64,000 nt of DNA from Hanleya hanleyi (lineage: Eukaryota > Mollusca > Polyplacophora > Lepidopleurida > Hanleyidae), in the NCBI GenBank assembly GCA_036873755.1, contig JAVTVY010039319.1, positions 103,008-167,007 of the forward strand. The letters are read 5' to 3'. Each line of letters starts with the position of its first letter. Positions within the stretch are counted from its first letter, which is position 1. The notes under the pieces were generated by a model that did no database searches, was not told where the DNA came from, and was given only the letters and a program-made list of their open reading frames with translations. A program made the translations under genes and the position numbers. Of the stretch, positions 36,511 through 49,974 are shown piece by piece.

Positions 36511-36671
36511 AAAGCGGCCATCTTGGATTTTTTACTTCTTTGGTAAAGCTTGATCCAAGGGTATAGCGTGGTAAGTTTGAGCCCCCTAGCTCAAAGGGTA
36601 AGAAAAATAAATAGGAGGGGGCAGATGGTCCCTAGGCCTGCACAGGTTCCAAAAAGTCCAGATAGGGTTAA
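36511..36671 (+). mobile_element. piggyBac-like MITE, 3' fragment
   Basis: Collinear with the last 160 bp of the 8238-8795 element, from AAAGCGGCCATCTTGGATTT to AGGG-TTAA at 36668-36671. Confidence 0.75.
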
Positions 36672-36774
36672 TGTCTGTGTATACTTGAATTCTGCTGATG
36701 TGGACTGGCCCCCAGGCCGAGTCTCTGCACACTTTGTGTGTTGGTGTGTATGAGGATCGGGAATTTGAAGCAAT

Positions 36775-36865
36775 CATCGGCCGTGGTGGTTAGAGTTTTC
36801 TCCTATGTAACCAGATCACTGGATCCATAAACGAGGTGGGTTTGATGCCCTTCAGAGAAAATTGG
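36775..36865 (+). repeat. tRNA-like SINE head, copy 2
   Basis: CCGTGGTGGTTAGAG with GTGGGTTTGATGCCC about 55 bases downstream; A- and B-box-like words with tRNA spacing. Confidence 0.5.
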
Positions 36866-37029
36866 TTTCTTATTCGATGTCTGTTTATGCCTGGCTCTAC
36901 TAGTGGCCACCATCTGTATATTAATGTATTCGTAATATTTTGTTATTGCGGACCGGTGACCTTGATCAATTATCGTCCAGTGATATAGGTCGGCATTGCT
37001 TAATGTGAGTTACAGAACCGGTCATTCTT

Positions 37030-37120
37030 GTGGAAAGCGTTGTAGCCGTGGTGGTTAGAGCGCTCATCCTGTGTGGCCAGACTGCTTTTGACATAGGCGA
37101 TGTGGGTTTGATTCTCATCC
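37030..37120 (+). repeat. tRNA-like SINE head, copy 3
   Basis: Best copy: GTGGTTAGAGCGC (A box) and GGGTTTGATTCTC (B box), tRNA spacing. No cloverleaf I would accept as a functional tRNA. Confidence 0.55.
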
Positions 37121-37626
37121 GAGTTGATCTTTGATTACTTACCTGACCGCTATTTTGAATTCACTCGTGATGTTTCGCTCTGAGGATTATGTAAACGGGC
37201 TCAAAGTACCGCTAAACTGATATGTCAGCGATGTAGTTCGATTTCAAATAATGCATATTTTCTGATGAGAGAAATCGTCCGAGAGGTTCCGTGTAGGAGT
37301 TGTTTTGAATAAGTTGGAAATCTGCCACAATAATGTTACGTTGCTCTAGTTTGGAAGAATATGCCTTACCTTGATGTGCTGATGCGCCTCATTGGAAGAA
37401 AACCTTAATAAACGAGATTTTCACATGACCTCCGCAAACCACTAAATGTACTTAAAATTAGCCCAACATAATAATTCAAAACCTTAGAAAGCTTTGGTAA
37501 GAATTTTGAGTAAAAACGACGAAAACGCAACTTTTGAATCATACTCTCGTGAACGCATTGTTGAATTTACTCATGGTCCTCTGCTCGGAGGGATATGCAA
37601 ATTGGTTCAAAATTACGCCAAGAATA

Positions 37627-38446
37627 TTAAGGGAGTAGGGAACGTTCACTTCCATGAGCTTATGGGGTGATGATCACATGGTGATTTGTCGAAATTTTCT
37701 CAACACGCTGAATTTCCTAGCAAAAGTGTCCAATACACGAGTAGTGTAACTCCGAAGAATGACAAATTCATTATGTTGTTTATACGACTTGTCTATATTA
37801 GGCCATCGTCAGCAAGTAACACGTACTAGGTAAAATATCTAATATATATATGTTCAGCATGTCCAAACCTATATAAATAGGATAAAAATAAACAAAGGAC
37901 TACTATCTGATACAATACAACTGTTTATGCTTATTACTGGCGGTTCGATAGAAGGGTAATCATGGCCAAAAAGTTGACATTTCTAGATTCAGCGGTTGGA
38001 GAGCACAAAATGATCAAGAGGGTGAAGATCATGCTTGTGGATCCCCTCAAAATTCATCCGTATTGACTTTCAACGAAGAGGCAACGTTTAAGTGCTTTAT
38101 AGATGAACCTCCAAGAATATTCCGCAACCCCTGCTTGATTCCCCATCCTCACCCCTTCCTGGACATAGGGTTGGAAGCCTCAATTTATCAGTTATACCGC
38201 TACTATTTTCTAAGCAAGTGATAAAAATAAACAAATGACTGCTATTACATATCCTTTGAATTATTGCATATTCAACGAAAAATATACATGATAAATATTA
38301 TATAATATCCGCATGAGGAAGCCTGATTTGATGAGCTTCAAGCAAGAACAAAGTTAGTTTCCCTATGGATTCAGTGTTGTGGCTATCAATAACACGTAGA
38401 CATATGGCTGCCATAACGAGTATGGTGTCCCGCCCCCCAACAATTT
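37627..38446 (-). mobile_element. Truncated MITE of the 27659 family
   Basis: Starts TTAAGGGAGTAGGGAACGTTC and follows the reverse complement of 27659-28417 as far as AACGAGTATGGTG, then diverges. Its far end lies inside the first unit of the triplication. Confidence 0.65.
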
Positions 38447-41400
38447 TTCTTTCGTTTATTATCTGCTATTACAAGGGATTTCATAATAATTTACCGTTTG
38501 TGGTCGCTGTGATGTTTAAAACACGCCATGTTGGCCTGGCAACTGTGCAGCTGAACAGTTTTGTTGTGTGCATTTGAGAGTTACTGACACTGTTTACCGC
38601 AGGATGAACTTGAATGACCTCAAAATGAGCTCGTGCGGTACAATATTCAATTGTAACATACATTCCACATTCCACAGGTTTATTTTGTTTCGATTTTGGG
38701 CGTGGCCTAGGAAAAACGTGATCAAGGATGCCACGGTGGAATCTGTCAGATTATGAATGTCCTCATGCCAAGCTATTATTTGGAGAAAAAAATGGATTTA
38801 TGCGCAAGTTTACTGTCTGACCAAAAGCTAATAACATAGTTCAGACATTTTTCCTGATTCGTAACTCAGATATCAAGAAAGAGAATCATATGAAAAGAGA
38901 TATTGCTCCCTGGGAAATTATTTTCTTTCATACCGGTACAATTGTAGACACTCAAAGATAGCACACAACTGAAGCAGCTGCTGAAACCTAGGACATACAA
39001 CCAACGCACAGGTGATTCTCTAAACCATTATCCCGCATCTACAACCCATCCCATCGGTCATCGACACCAACCGCCACCTTCAGCCTTTCCACACTCATGC
39101 AATGGAACTTCAACCAACATATGGAGTCACGTATGCAATTAGGCATATAACGGCCCTCGTATAGTCTCCCGCTCCCATCCCACATGTAATACAGTGCAAA
39201 TCCTTCGGCCTTCAACAACCATTTCAATCCTCTTCTCATCTCCGAAACTTCAACACTCAAAAGGTAAGAATTGTTGAACATGAACAACTGAATATGCATT
39301 TAAACAATCCCAAATCTGTCGTCTATTATTTCAAAGCATCCATGTGCTGTGTGACCCAAACAGGTTTCTGTGTTCGTTGCACATTAAAAATATAAATAGG
39401 TTTCTTTAGTTGAGGTTCTGAGCTGCCGGTGCGTGCTGGAAAACCTGTATAAGCAAATTCTCACGCATATCCATCTAAAAGAAAACATACTCCAAATGAA
39501 ACTGAACATCGCTTATACACATCTTACGTCACACATGGAGCCTAACCTATTCTGTCAGGGAGTTTCGATTTGGTTTATCTGCCCGTTTTAATGACTAACT
39601 CATGGGCAGGGAGTCTGAGTTTTGAAAGAGCCTGATTTGATGAGCTTCAAGCAAGAACAAAGTTAGTTTCCCTATGGATTCAGTGTTGTGGCTATCAATA
39701 ACACGTAGACATATGGCTGCCATAACGAGTATGGTGTCCCGCCCCCCAACAATTTTTCTTTCGTTTATTATCTGCTATTACAAGGGATTTCATAATAATT
39801 TACCGTTTGTGGTCGCTGTGATGTTTAAAACACGCCATGTTGGCCTGGCAACTGTGCAGCTGAACAGTTTTGTTGTGTGCATTTGAGAGTTACTGACACT
39901 GTTTACCGCAGGATGAACTTGAATGACCTCAAAATGAGCTCGTGCGGTACAATATTCAATTGTAACATACATTCCACATTCCACAGGTTTATTTTGTTTC
40001 GATTTTGGGCGTGGCCTAGGAAAAACGTGATCAAGGATGCCACGGTGGAATCTGTCAGATTATGAATGTCCTCATGCCAAGCTATTATTTGGAGAAAAAA
40101 ATGGATTTATGCGCAAGTTTACTGTCTGACCAAAAGCTAATAACATAGTTCAGACATTTTTCCTGATTCGTAACTCAGATATCAAGAAAGAGAATCATAT
40201 GAAAAGAGATATTGCTCCCTGGGAAATTATTTTCTTTCATACCGGTACAATTGTAGACACTCAAAGATAGCACACAACTGAAGCAGCTGCTGAAACCTAG
40301 GACATACAACCAACGCACAGGTGATTCTCTAAACCATTATCCCGCATCTACAACCCATCCCATCGGTCATCGACACCAACCGCCACCTTCAGCCTTTCCA
40401 CACTCATGCAATGGAACTTCAACCAACATATGGAGTCACGTATGCAATTAGGCATATAACGGCCCTCGTATAGTCTCCCGCTCCCATCCCACATGTAATA
40501 CAGTGCAAATCCTTCGGCCTTCAACAACCATTTCAATCCTCTTCTCATCTCCGAAACTTCAACACTCAAAAGGTAAGAATTGTTGAACATGAACAACTGA
40601 ATATGCATTTAAACAATCCCAAATCTGTCGTCTATTATTTCAAAGCATCCATGTGCTGTGTGACCCAAACAGGTTTCTGTGTTCGTTGCACATTAAAAAT
40701 ATAAATAGGTTTCTTTAGTTGAGGTTCTGAGCTGCCGGTGCGTGCTGGAAAACCTGTATAAGCAAATTCTCACGCATATCCATCTAAAAGAAAACATACT
40801 CCAAATGAAACTGAACATCGCTTATACACATCTTACGTCACACATGGAGCCTAACCTTTTCTGTCAGGGAGTTTCGATTTGGTTTATCTGCCCGTTTCAA
40901 TGACTAACTCATGGGCAGGGAGTCTGAGTTTTGAAAGAGCCTGATTTGATGAGCTTCAAGCAAGAACAAAGTTAGTTTCCCTATGGATTCAGTGTTGTGG
41001 CTATCAATAACACGTAGACATATGGCTGCCATAACGAGTATGGTGTCCCGCCCCCCAACAATTTTTCTTTCGTTTATTATCTGCTATTACAAGGGATTTC
41101 ATAATAATTTACCGTTTGTGGTCGCTGTGATGTTTAAAACACGCCATGTTGGCCTGGCAACTGTGCAGCTGAACAGTTTTGTTGTGTGCATTTGAGAGTT
41201 ACTGACACTGTTTACCGCAGGATGAACTTGAATGACCTCAAAATGAGCTCGTGCGGTACAATATTCAATTGTAACATACATTCCACATTCCACAGGTTTA
41301 TTTTGTTTCGATTTTGGGCGTGGCCTAGGAAAAACGTGATCAAGGATGCCACGGTGGAATCTGTCAGATTATGAATGTCCTCATGCCAAGCTATTATTTG

Positions 41401-42248
41401 GAGAAAAAAATGGATTTATGCGCAAGTTTACTGTCTGACCAAAAGCTAATAACATAGTTCAGACATTTTTCCTGATTCGTAACTCAGATATCAAGAAAGA
41501 GAATCATATGAAAAGAGATATTGCTCCCTGGGAAATTATTTTCTTTCATACCGGTACAATTGTAGACACTCAAAGATAGCACACAACTGAAGCAGCTGCT
41601 GAAACCTAGGACATACAACCAACGCACAGGTGATTCTCTAAACCATTATCCCGCATCTACAACCCATCCCATCGGTCATCGACACCAACCGCCACCTTCA
41701 GCCTTTCCACACTCATGCAATGGAACTTCAACCAACATATGGAGTCACGTATGCAATTAGGCATATAACGGCCCTCGTATAGTCTCCCGCTCCCATCCCA
41801 CATGTAATACAGTGCAAATCCTTCGGCCTTCAACAACCATTTCAATCCTCTTCTCATCTCCGAAACTTCAACACTCAAAAGGTAAGAATTGTTGAACATG
41901 AACAACTGAATATGCATTTAAACAATCCCAAATCTGTCGTCTATTATTTCAAAGCATCCATGTGCTGTGTGACCCAAACAGGTTTCTGTGTTCGTTGCAC
42001 ATTAAAAATATAAATAGGTTTCTTTAGTTGAGGTTCTGAGCTGCCGGTGCGTGCTGGAAAACCTGTATAAGCAAATTCTCACGCATATCCATCTAAAAGA
42101 AAACATACTCCAAATGAAACTGAACATCGCTTATACACATCTTACGTCACACATGGAGCCTAACCTATTCTGTCAGGGAGTTTCGATTTGGTTTATCTGC
42201 CCGTTTCAATGACTAACTCATGGGCAGGGAGTCTGAGTTTTGAAAGAG
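38321..42248. repeat. Tandem triplication, 3 x 1309 bp
   Basis: Three direct copies starting near 38321, 39630 and 40939. I see only two or three base differences (for example CCTATTC versus CCTTTTC, and GTTTTAATG versus GTTTCAATG near the ends). The small frames inside repeat exactly with the unit and have no recognisable domain. The unit starts within a MITE remnant. Confidence 0.95.
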
Positions 42249-42550
42249 CAATTCTATGAGATTGATTCGATACTTCCAGATAAGGTTCGTGTTGGAACAT
42301 AAATCGAGCTTCGTGTCTCTACCATACTCCAGTGATCTGAAAATAAAGACTGAATACGAGTACGTATAGTTAAATTGTCGGTGTGTATTTCAGAGTTCAA
42401 ACTGAGTCTTGCAAATCAGTGATATGCTCCAGTCACCCATGGATCGCAACCTTGGCTGTGGAAAGATTAGATTGACCGGCTTTTTGAAGGAGGGTTTCTT
42501 GGGACAGTGTCCATATCCTTTGTAATTACAAGCGTTAAGTCCGTCATTTA

Positions 42551-44318
42551 TTCCTACGAAGTAGGCTACAGATCGCAAATTGTCCGGTAATGAGTCTGTG
42601 AGTCAGTCAGTCAGTCAGTCCATCCGAATCCTTTCGTCGACAAAATAAGGAGAACCGTTAACATTAGAACTTTGATTTTTGGCATGAACGTGCATTTGGG
42701 CATTGTTACCAGCAAGTTCTGAGCTGACCGAATTCTGATGAACATTTGATTTATAATATTTTTTTTTATTATTTATTGATTGCTCAGCGAGTGCACTGTC
42801 ATGCCCATCGGGAACCCTTGGCTGTATCTTTCAATGTATATATAATACAGTACAAAACCTGGTGGGATATATGAAATAGGAAATGCTAATTTTCCATCAT
42901 TTGTTAGTGCATTTATCTACACTGCTATTACCAACTTGCCATCCTCAATACACGCAATTCAGTATATTGTTATAGACATATGTAAATTGTGGCCTTTAAC
43001 GTGTATCCTATTTCACAGCCAAACATTTCTTCACAGACCACATCAGGCTTCACATTCAGGTCAAATTGCCCACTGGTGGTGAAATATTAAGTCACCCTGT
43101 TGCAATAACCCAGCACAACAAAGAAAGAAGTGGTATCATCCTTCAGATTAGTCTGTGTGAGCAACAATGATAACAGTTTACTGAGGGTGAAGGGTGAGGC
43201 CGCCATTTTGATTTTCGCTAGTCGTGACGGCCGTGAAGTATTATCCGACATTCATGTGACCATACGACGTTGTGGGTACCTGCAAATATATGAAATCGGT
43301 ATAAATTTACACAAGTAATACATCTAGGCACAAATTATCCCCCGCCAAGCCTTGTAACATATGTTTTTATCCACCGCCGTCCTTTCCGCCGGCGGCCTGC
43401 CTTTCCGCCGTCCTTTAGTATGAGCCTGAAACAAAGCCACCCAAGGAATTTATCAGCTTGTGTTGGGACATTTTGTTGGTATCATGTAAGCTGTTTAGTA
43501 GTTTACTCATTCAAATCTCCATACCATATTTTCTGTTATTCAACAGACAAATTTCTTTACTGGGTTTAATTGTTTAAGTTTTACTGAGTTTCAACTGCTA
43601 CAGATAGTAACACAGTACTGATACTGTAGAAATGGGTCTCAAAACTAACAGCTGGTGAACTATTTGGTAGTGTGAATTTAATCATTCCATGTTGAGTACA
43701 ATTTGTTCACATGAATGTTGGAATGTCTGGACTCTCAAATGAAAGTGTGTTATACATGTACATATTTCAAGCATGTCAGGTTTGAGGAACAAGCATGGTT
43801 GCAATTAAGATATAATCAAAGAAATTTCGTGACAATTATTGAATCTAAGTAGGCCCCTACATAACAAAATTAGCTTAATAAGAAAGGCCTTCCTGGCGCG
43901 AATTCTTTTCTTTCGAGAGAGAATGGTATTTTCTGAGTTGCATGTACCTGTACAAAGATAGGTTGTTCAAGAAGGCTTTGTTTTTGCTGTTGCGTGCATC
44001 AAGTGTATGGAAACATGATATATGCACCCAGAGCCCTGATCTACAGCTGTATAAAACTCAACATCTGGCATTGACGGCATGTTTAAAGGGTCTTAATTTA
44101 TTTTCTTTGAGTAGAATTTACCTAGATAAAGTAACTTTGATCATGATGTGAAAATATGAGCACATACTTCGAGTTGGTGATTCTGACTTGGGCAGTACCC
44201 ATCTTAATATAGGCAGGATTTCAACTGGGGGTGGGGATTTCCAAGAGTTCAGTTCGCGTCGGAGTCCTAATGCCTACCCTACTTCGTACGTCCTGTGACG
44301 TTAGTCACACTGCTCATG
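42551..44318 (+). mobile_element. Helitron-like element P1
   Basis: Starts TTCCTACGAAGTAGGCT, a self-complementary 13-mer, then an AGTC microsatellite. Ends with CTTCGTA(C)G and a GTGAC-GTTA-GTCAC hairpin, then ACTGCTCATG. 1,768 bp, no helicase frame. Boundaries fixed by the interrupted Penelope-type tail. Confidence 0.75.
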
Positions 44319-44378
44319 TAATTCAGCCGTCGTCCATTAAAGAATATCCCCGTCCATAATCCAAAGACCTATTCCATA

Positions 44379-46070
44379 TTCCTACGAAGTAGGCTACAGA
44401 TCGCAAATTGTCCGGTAATGAGTTAGGCAGTGAGGCAGTCAGTCAGTCAGTCAGTCCATCCGAATCCTTTCGCCGGCAAAATAAGGAGAACCGTTGACAT
44501 TAGAACCTTGATTTTTGACATGAACGTGCATTAGGGCATTGTTACCAGCAAGTTCTGAGCTGACCGAATTCTGAAATTCCGAATTCTGAAAATTTGATTT
44601 ATAATTATTTTTTTATTATTATTTATTGATGGCTCAGCGAGTACACTGTCATGCCCATCGGGAACCCTTGGTTGTATGTTTCACTGTATATATAACACAG
44701 TACAAAATCTGGTGGGATATGCCATCCGTAATTGTTTTTATGAAATAGGAAATGCTAATTTCCATCATTTGTTAGTGCATTTATCTACACTGCTATTACC
44801 AACTTGCCAGCCTACACACAATTCAGTATATTGTTATAGATATATGTAAACTGTGGCCTTTAACGTGTATCCTATTTCACATCCAAACATTTCATCACAG
44901 ACCACATCAGGCGTCAAATTCAGGTCAAATTACCCACTGGTGGTGAAATATCCTACATCACCCAATTAATTTAGCCTGGTGCAATAACCCAACAGAAGAA
45001 AGAAAGATGTGGTATCATCCTTCAGATTAATCTGTGTGAGCAACAATGATAACAGTTTACTGAGGGTGAAACAAAGCCTTGACGGCATGTTTAAAGGGTC
45101 TTAATTTATTTTCTTTGGGTAGAATTAACTAGATAAAGTGACTTTGATCATGATGTGAAAATATGAGCACATACTTTGAGGTTTTTTTGTACCTCTTGAA
45201 CATTGACTATATATCACACTTGGATTTTTCTTGTCATTTCAAATCTTGATCCATTTTGATTCCTTGATTGGGGGATACAGAATCACTGCCACGGAGTGTG
45301 TTGGTGTGTCACAGCAATGTAATTCCGATTCACACAAGGAAGCTGAGGTGGTTTAACGTTTATCAACGAAGAAAATCATTGATCAACCGCCATAGAATAT
45401 AATGTGAAACAAGAAAACCGGAATAGTACATTCATCAGATTGCCGATACCCAAAATGTGTTGTCTCATATATCTAGATAACAACGTGATGTAGAGACGCT
45501 ATTTATTCGTCTTGTACCGGTTATGCTCAGGAGAATGACATAGAATCATTATTATCTTGTGCAGAGAAGGTATTGGTCTTGAGTTGAATTACCGTAAACT
45601 ACATAAATGCTACCTTTCTACTATAGTACTATATATAAAAATTTGTTGTATTGTTGGGAAAATAATGAGATTCAAAAAGTTGTTTTGATCCTGGACAAGG
45701 GCACTGAAAACCATTAAAGAGATGTAAATGTATTTTCACACGTAAAGCTTGAAATCTACTGAACTTTTTATTATTCAATCTGTTTCCTTTAGTTAAAAAA
45801 TTGTAAAATTAAATCGGCGATCGTTATTTATTTTTGGAATGAAGGCGCATTAGGAGATTGTTACCAACAAGTTCTGAGCTGACCTACTTTTGGTGAAAAT
45901 TTCTGGTGATTTTTGATGAAAATCACTGGCGAATCTGACTTGGACGGTGCCCATCTTAATATAGGCAGGATTCCAACTGAGGGTGGGGATTTCCAAGAGT
46001 TCAGTTCGCGTTCGAGTCCTAATGCCTACTCTACTTCATAGGTCCTGTGACGTTAGTCACACTGCTCATG
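44379..46070 (+). mobile_element. Helitron-like element P2
   Basis: Same ends as P1. Interior includes a block (about 45345-45720) shared with P4 and P5 but not P1. Inserted between CCATA and TAACAG of the same Penelope-type copy. Confidence 0.75.
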
Positions 46071-46370
46071 TAACAGTATTAGCACCAAATCCAAAAATAC
46101 AATCATAGTATACATAAACATAGGCTAGTTTCCTGTCAGAGAGAAGCGGTCAAGCGGTTTGTAAATTTGAATTAATTTTTTCCAATGGTGTCTAGCATTA
46201 GGAGAGTATCTAGGTTTTAAGTTGTAATGGCTACTCAATATCACTATTCTAAACATTACCTTTTTTTATTTTGACACAAAGATTCCATAGCCCGTTTGAG
46301 GTTGCCTTTGTAGTCGAGTTTAATGCCAAGATATTCATAATACGAAGCTTCAACAAGGGTCACTCCATTA

Positions 46371-46726
46371 TTTCTACGAAGTAGGCTCTCATTTGCAAAT
46401 TGTCCGATAATGAGTGAGTCAGTCAGTCCATCCGAATCCTTTCGTCGGCAAAATAAAGAGAACCGTTGACATTAGAACCTTGATTTTTGTCATTTTTGTC
46501 ATTGTCGTGACAGGCATTAGGAGACTGTCACGGGTAAGTTCTGAGCTGACCTACTTTGATGAAGCGTTCTGGTGATTTTTGATGAAAATCACGATTCTGA
46601 CTTAGGCTGTGTCCATCTTAATATAGGCAGGATTTCAACTTGGGGGGGTCCAAGAGTTCAGTGCGCGTCCGAGTCCTAATGCCTACCCTACTTCGTAGGT
46701 CCTGTGACGTTAGTCACACTGCCATG
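46371..46726 (+). mobile_element. Helitron-like element P3, short
   Basis: Same ends (TTTCTACGAAGTAGGCT and the GTGACGTTAGTCAC hairpin) but only 356 bp; an internally deleted form. Confidence 0.7.
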
Positions 46727-47878
46727 TACAAGAATATGTATTTATGCAGGTTCTCACGATTGGAAATATAACCACACTAACTTTTCTGAGTTAATAGTGA
46801 GTGCCTATGCGTTAAGGTATTCTTGTTGTTTATCAAGGCAATGTTGAAGACCTTCTGCAGATGTAGAGAGAATGACTAGATCGTCTGAATATAGAAAATT
46901 ATTTCAGTTAGCGTCCTAGAGAATGATTGCTTTAGAATGATCATCAAATATTGTTTTCAAGTCATTGAGCCTCAAGCTGGGAGTCCGTCCTGGTAATCAC
47001 ACTGAATAGATCCGAAATTAAGAATGCCAATGAACTGCATATATAAGACTAGATGCATCCTGATGTGTGTTGGAGTCACCCTCTATGGATTTAAATAATT
47101 TCCAAAGACTTGATTGTTTTTGTCAGACTGACATGAATTTATTTGATCAAATGTATTTTCGAAAATTTTCCGTTTATTTTTTGCCTGGTCTTTTCTTCAG
47201 ATCACATTCAACAGGATTAGTATAGTCTGGTTTCCGATATGTTCTATAGTTCTTATTCGTTCTCACAGGGAATAACCACTTCTCATTCACACCTTCGCGG
47301 AATTTTCTTGGGCTATGTTTCTTTTTTACCACAGTTCCCTTTGCTGCCTCAGTTGGAGTGTTATAAATATGGCCATGAATAAAGCTGGGAGACTGGGTTT
47401 TGATGGATGCATTTTCATACTTCTTCAGTAAACTGATCACAGAGAACTGGGTTACAAATATATCCACAATGGAGATCTCAGGTCTATGAGATAACGAGGA
47501 GGCAATAAACTGGGAGACTGGCGGATACACAACAGTGATCGGATAAATCTGGTAAATGTGCTTGGACCTTAAACCACTTATAATAGCAGACAGCTGGCAT
47601 GGACGACAAAGAGAGCAAATTGGAGCGACATGCAAGAGGTGGGAAAAGTTGACGTAGTCTAGTGACTAGCAAGCAACCATATGACTCTACCGGAAAGTAT
47701 TCTTCGACACCTAACATTCAGACCCGAGAATACGGTGGATTCTCGGACGTAGTCTTAGTATCCCAGCCGCGCTTTTAATGCAGTTGTTCATGTGAAGACT
47801 ATGGAGTATCCACCCGGCTCATAGCACCGGCCTAAGCGGAATTAGATACGCTAGCGCAACCAGCTGGTTCATGACAGG

Positions 47879-47911
<33 letters not shown>

Positions 47912-48349
47912 ATCTACCTTCGTGATCTTCGATGTGTCGAACGTTAAAAATTGCAAATTAACACCAATACAAAAGTCGAATAGTAAGTTCAAATACACAT
48001 ATGTTTTCACATCCCCATTGACTATCAATGCATACAGTGCTTATACTATAAAAGTTAAAGGATATAATATACTTGTTAGAATCATCAATTATATAGTCGA
48101 TTTTACATCCAATTCATGCACTTGGCTCTCCGAATACCAAAAGTTTACCATTTAGATTGCAAAAAGCACAGCGCGATGATAAAACCTGATACGGACAATA
48201 ATTTGATTTACAGTATAAGAAGAATTAATAGGGCATATATATATATAGGAGGACTGGTCTGTCGAACTCATTGAATACAATTATTAATCGATTTTAATTC
48301 AATATAGGCAAGGCAGATACAATTCAGAAAATCAATACGATAAGTTTGT
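46727..48349. other. No confident gene
   Basis: The 153-residue minus frame 47174-47635 has a basic C-terminus but no domain I recognise. Its upstream part belongs to a repeat also found at 54213. A TA dinucleotide tract lies at 47887-47913. Confidence 0.4.
47620..47850 (-). repeat. Dispersed repeat, also at 54213-54450
   Basis: About 230 bp matching the plus strand at 54213-54450, with shared words GTATCTAATTCCGCTTAG, AAAAGCGCGGCTGGGATACT and TCCCACCTCTTGCAT. It contains a CGAGAATCCACC...TTCTCG hairpin. Part of it resembles the Penelope-type sequence near 6465, so it may be an end region of that family. Confidence 0.6.
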
Positions 48350-48435
48350 TCATTATATACGAGAGCCAGATCCGACATCCAGTAACCAAACATCGTCCAA
48401 ATAGAATGTTCGCGTCCATAATCGAAGAACTTTAT
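48350..48435 (-). pseudogene. Penelope-type tail fragment
   Basis: AGATCCGACATCC...CATCGTCC...GCGTCCATAATCGAA follows the reverse complement of the recurring tail. Very short. Confidence 0.5.
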
Positions 48436-48561
48436 ATTGACGAACATTAATGAATGTTTTACTTCGTGTTGATGACATTTAATCGAGTCGTATTTTTTTC
48501 AAATACTTTGCTGGTCTATTTTTGTTTCGAAACAATTAGTCCGGATCCACTTGGAAATATT

Positions 48562-49945
48562 TTCCTACGAAGTAGGCTACAGATCGCAAATTGTCCGGTA
48601 ATGAGTGAGTGAGTCAGTCAGTCAGTCCATCCGAATCCTTTCGTCGGCAAAATAAGGAGAACCGTTGACATTAGAACCTTGATTTTTGGCATGAACGTGC
48701 ATTAGGGCATTGTTACCAGCAAGTTCTGATCTGAAATAATTCTGATTAAAATTAGATTTATAATTAACACTTCAGTATATTGTTATAGATACATACCATC
48801 CATGTGGCCTTTAACAGTATCATGTTCCTTTTATGACCATGAAGCCAGGGGACCTCCTTATCAGTGGATTTAAAAGTCATTAAGGCTTGTCCTTGGAACA
48901 AACACAGAGAGAGGCTCTATCCGAGCCTTGTGGTTTTTAACAGTGATTTATATCCAAGCCCACTGAGATAAGGCTGGTTTCTACTGTGCTGCTTGTCACA
49001 TCAAATTACAGTGGTCGGTGTCCTGTATAGCAGATACTATAGTATATTATTGCATGCCTGTCAACTACCCTGGAACATTTCCTAGCTTAGACATTAAACA
49101 GCCCGCTAAACTTGCCATCAAATGTGATAAGGCTGGGAGTACAAGAATGTGCGGTGTATTTTCTGTGGACTGTGTAGGCTGTACAGTCTGAATGAAGACA
49201 GCCTAGCAGAATTAGTTAAAGCTAGGTGGTTTAACGTTTATCAATGAAGAAAATCACCGATCAACCGCCATAGAATATAATGTGAAACAAGAAAACCGGA
49301 ATAGTACATTCATCAGATTGCCGATGCCCAAAATGTGTTGTCTCATATATCTAGATAACAATGATGTAGAGACGCTATTTATTCGTCTTTGTACCGGTTA
49401 TGCTCAGGAGAATGACATAGAATCATTATTATCTTGTGCATAGAAGGTGTTGGTCTTGAGTTGAATTACCGTAAACTACATAAATGCTACCTTTCTACTA
49501 TAGTACTATATATAAAAATTTGTTGTATTGTTGGGAAAATAATGTGATTCAAAAAGTTGTTTTGATCCTGTACAAGGGCACTGAAAACCATTAAAGAGAT
49601 GTAAATGTATTTTCACACGTAAAGCTTGAAATCTACTGAACCTATATTATTCAATCTGTTTCCTTTAATTAAAAAATTGTAAAATTAAATCGGCGAGTGT
49701 TATTTATTTTGGAATGAAGGCGCATTAGGAGACTGTTACCAACAAGTTCTGAGCTGACCTACTTTTGATGAACATTTCTGGTGATTTTTGATGAAAATCA
49801 CTGGCGATTCTGACTTGGGCGGTGCCCATCTTAATATAGGCAGGATTTCAACTGCGGATGGGGATTTCCAAGAGTTCAGTTCGCGTTCGAGTCCTAATGC
49901 CTACTGTACTTCGTAGGTCCTGTGACGTTAGGTCACACTGCCATG
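48562..49945 (+). mobile_element. Helitron-like element P4
   Basis: Family ends intact (3' hairpin with one extra G, GTTAGGTCAC). 1,384 bp. Shares its internal block with P2 and P5. Confidence 0.75.
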
Positions 49946-49974
49946 TTTTGGAACGACTCATCCTAATTCTTTTA

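Larger units (their letters stand above)
42528..46190 (-). pseudogene. Penelope-type copy 4, split by two Helitron-like insertions
   Basis: The tail is in three pieces: 42528-42550 (AAGTCCGTCATTTA), 44319-44378 (TAATTCAGCCGTCGTCC...) and 46071 onward (TAACAGTATTAGCACCAAAT). Joined, they follow the reverse complement of the tail at 6700-6855. Only non-coding tail is left. Confidence 0.75.

Noticed and set aside
36775..37120. Possible functional tRNA genes
   Set aside because: Only A- and B-box-like words; I could not fold a full cloverleaf with matched acceptor arms.
38365..41917. Sets of small frames repeated three times
   Set aside because: They recur only because the 1309-bp unit is triplicated; no similarity to known domains and overlapping on both strands.
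47174..47635. 153-residue minus-strand frame as a host gene
   Set aside because: No domain, no splice or promoter evidence, and its upstream part overlaps a dispersed repeat.
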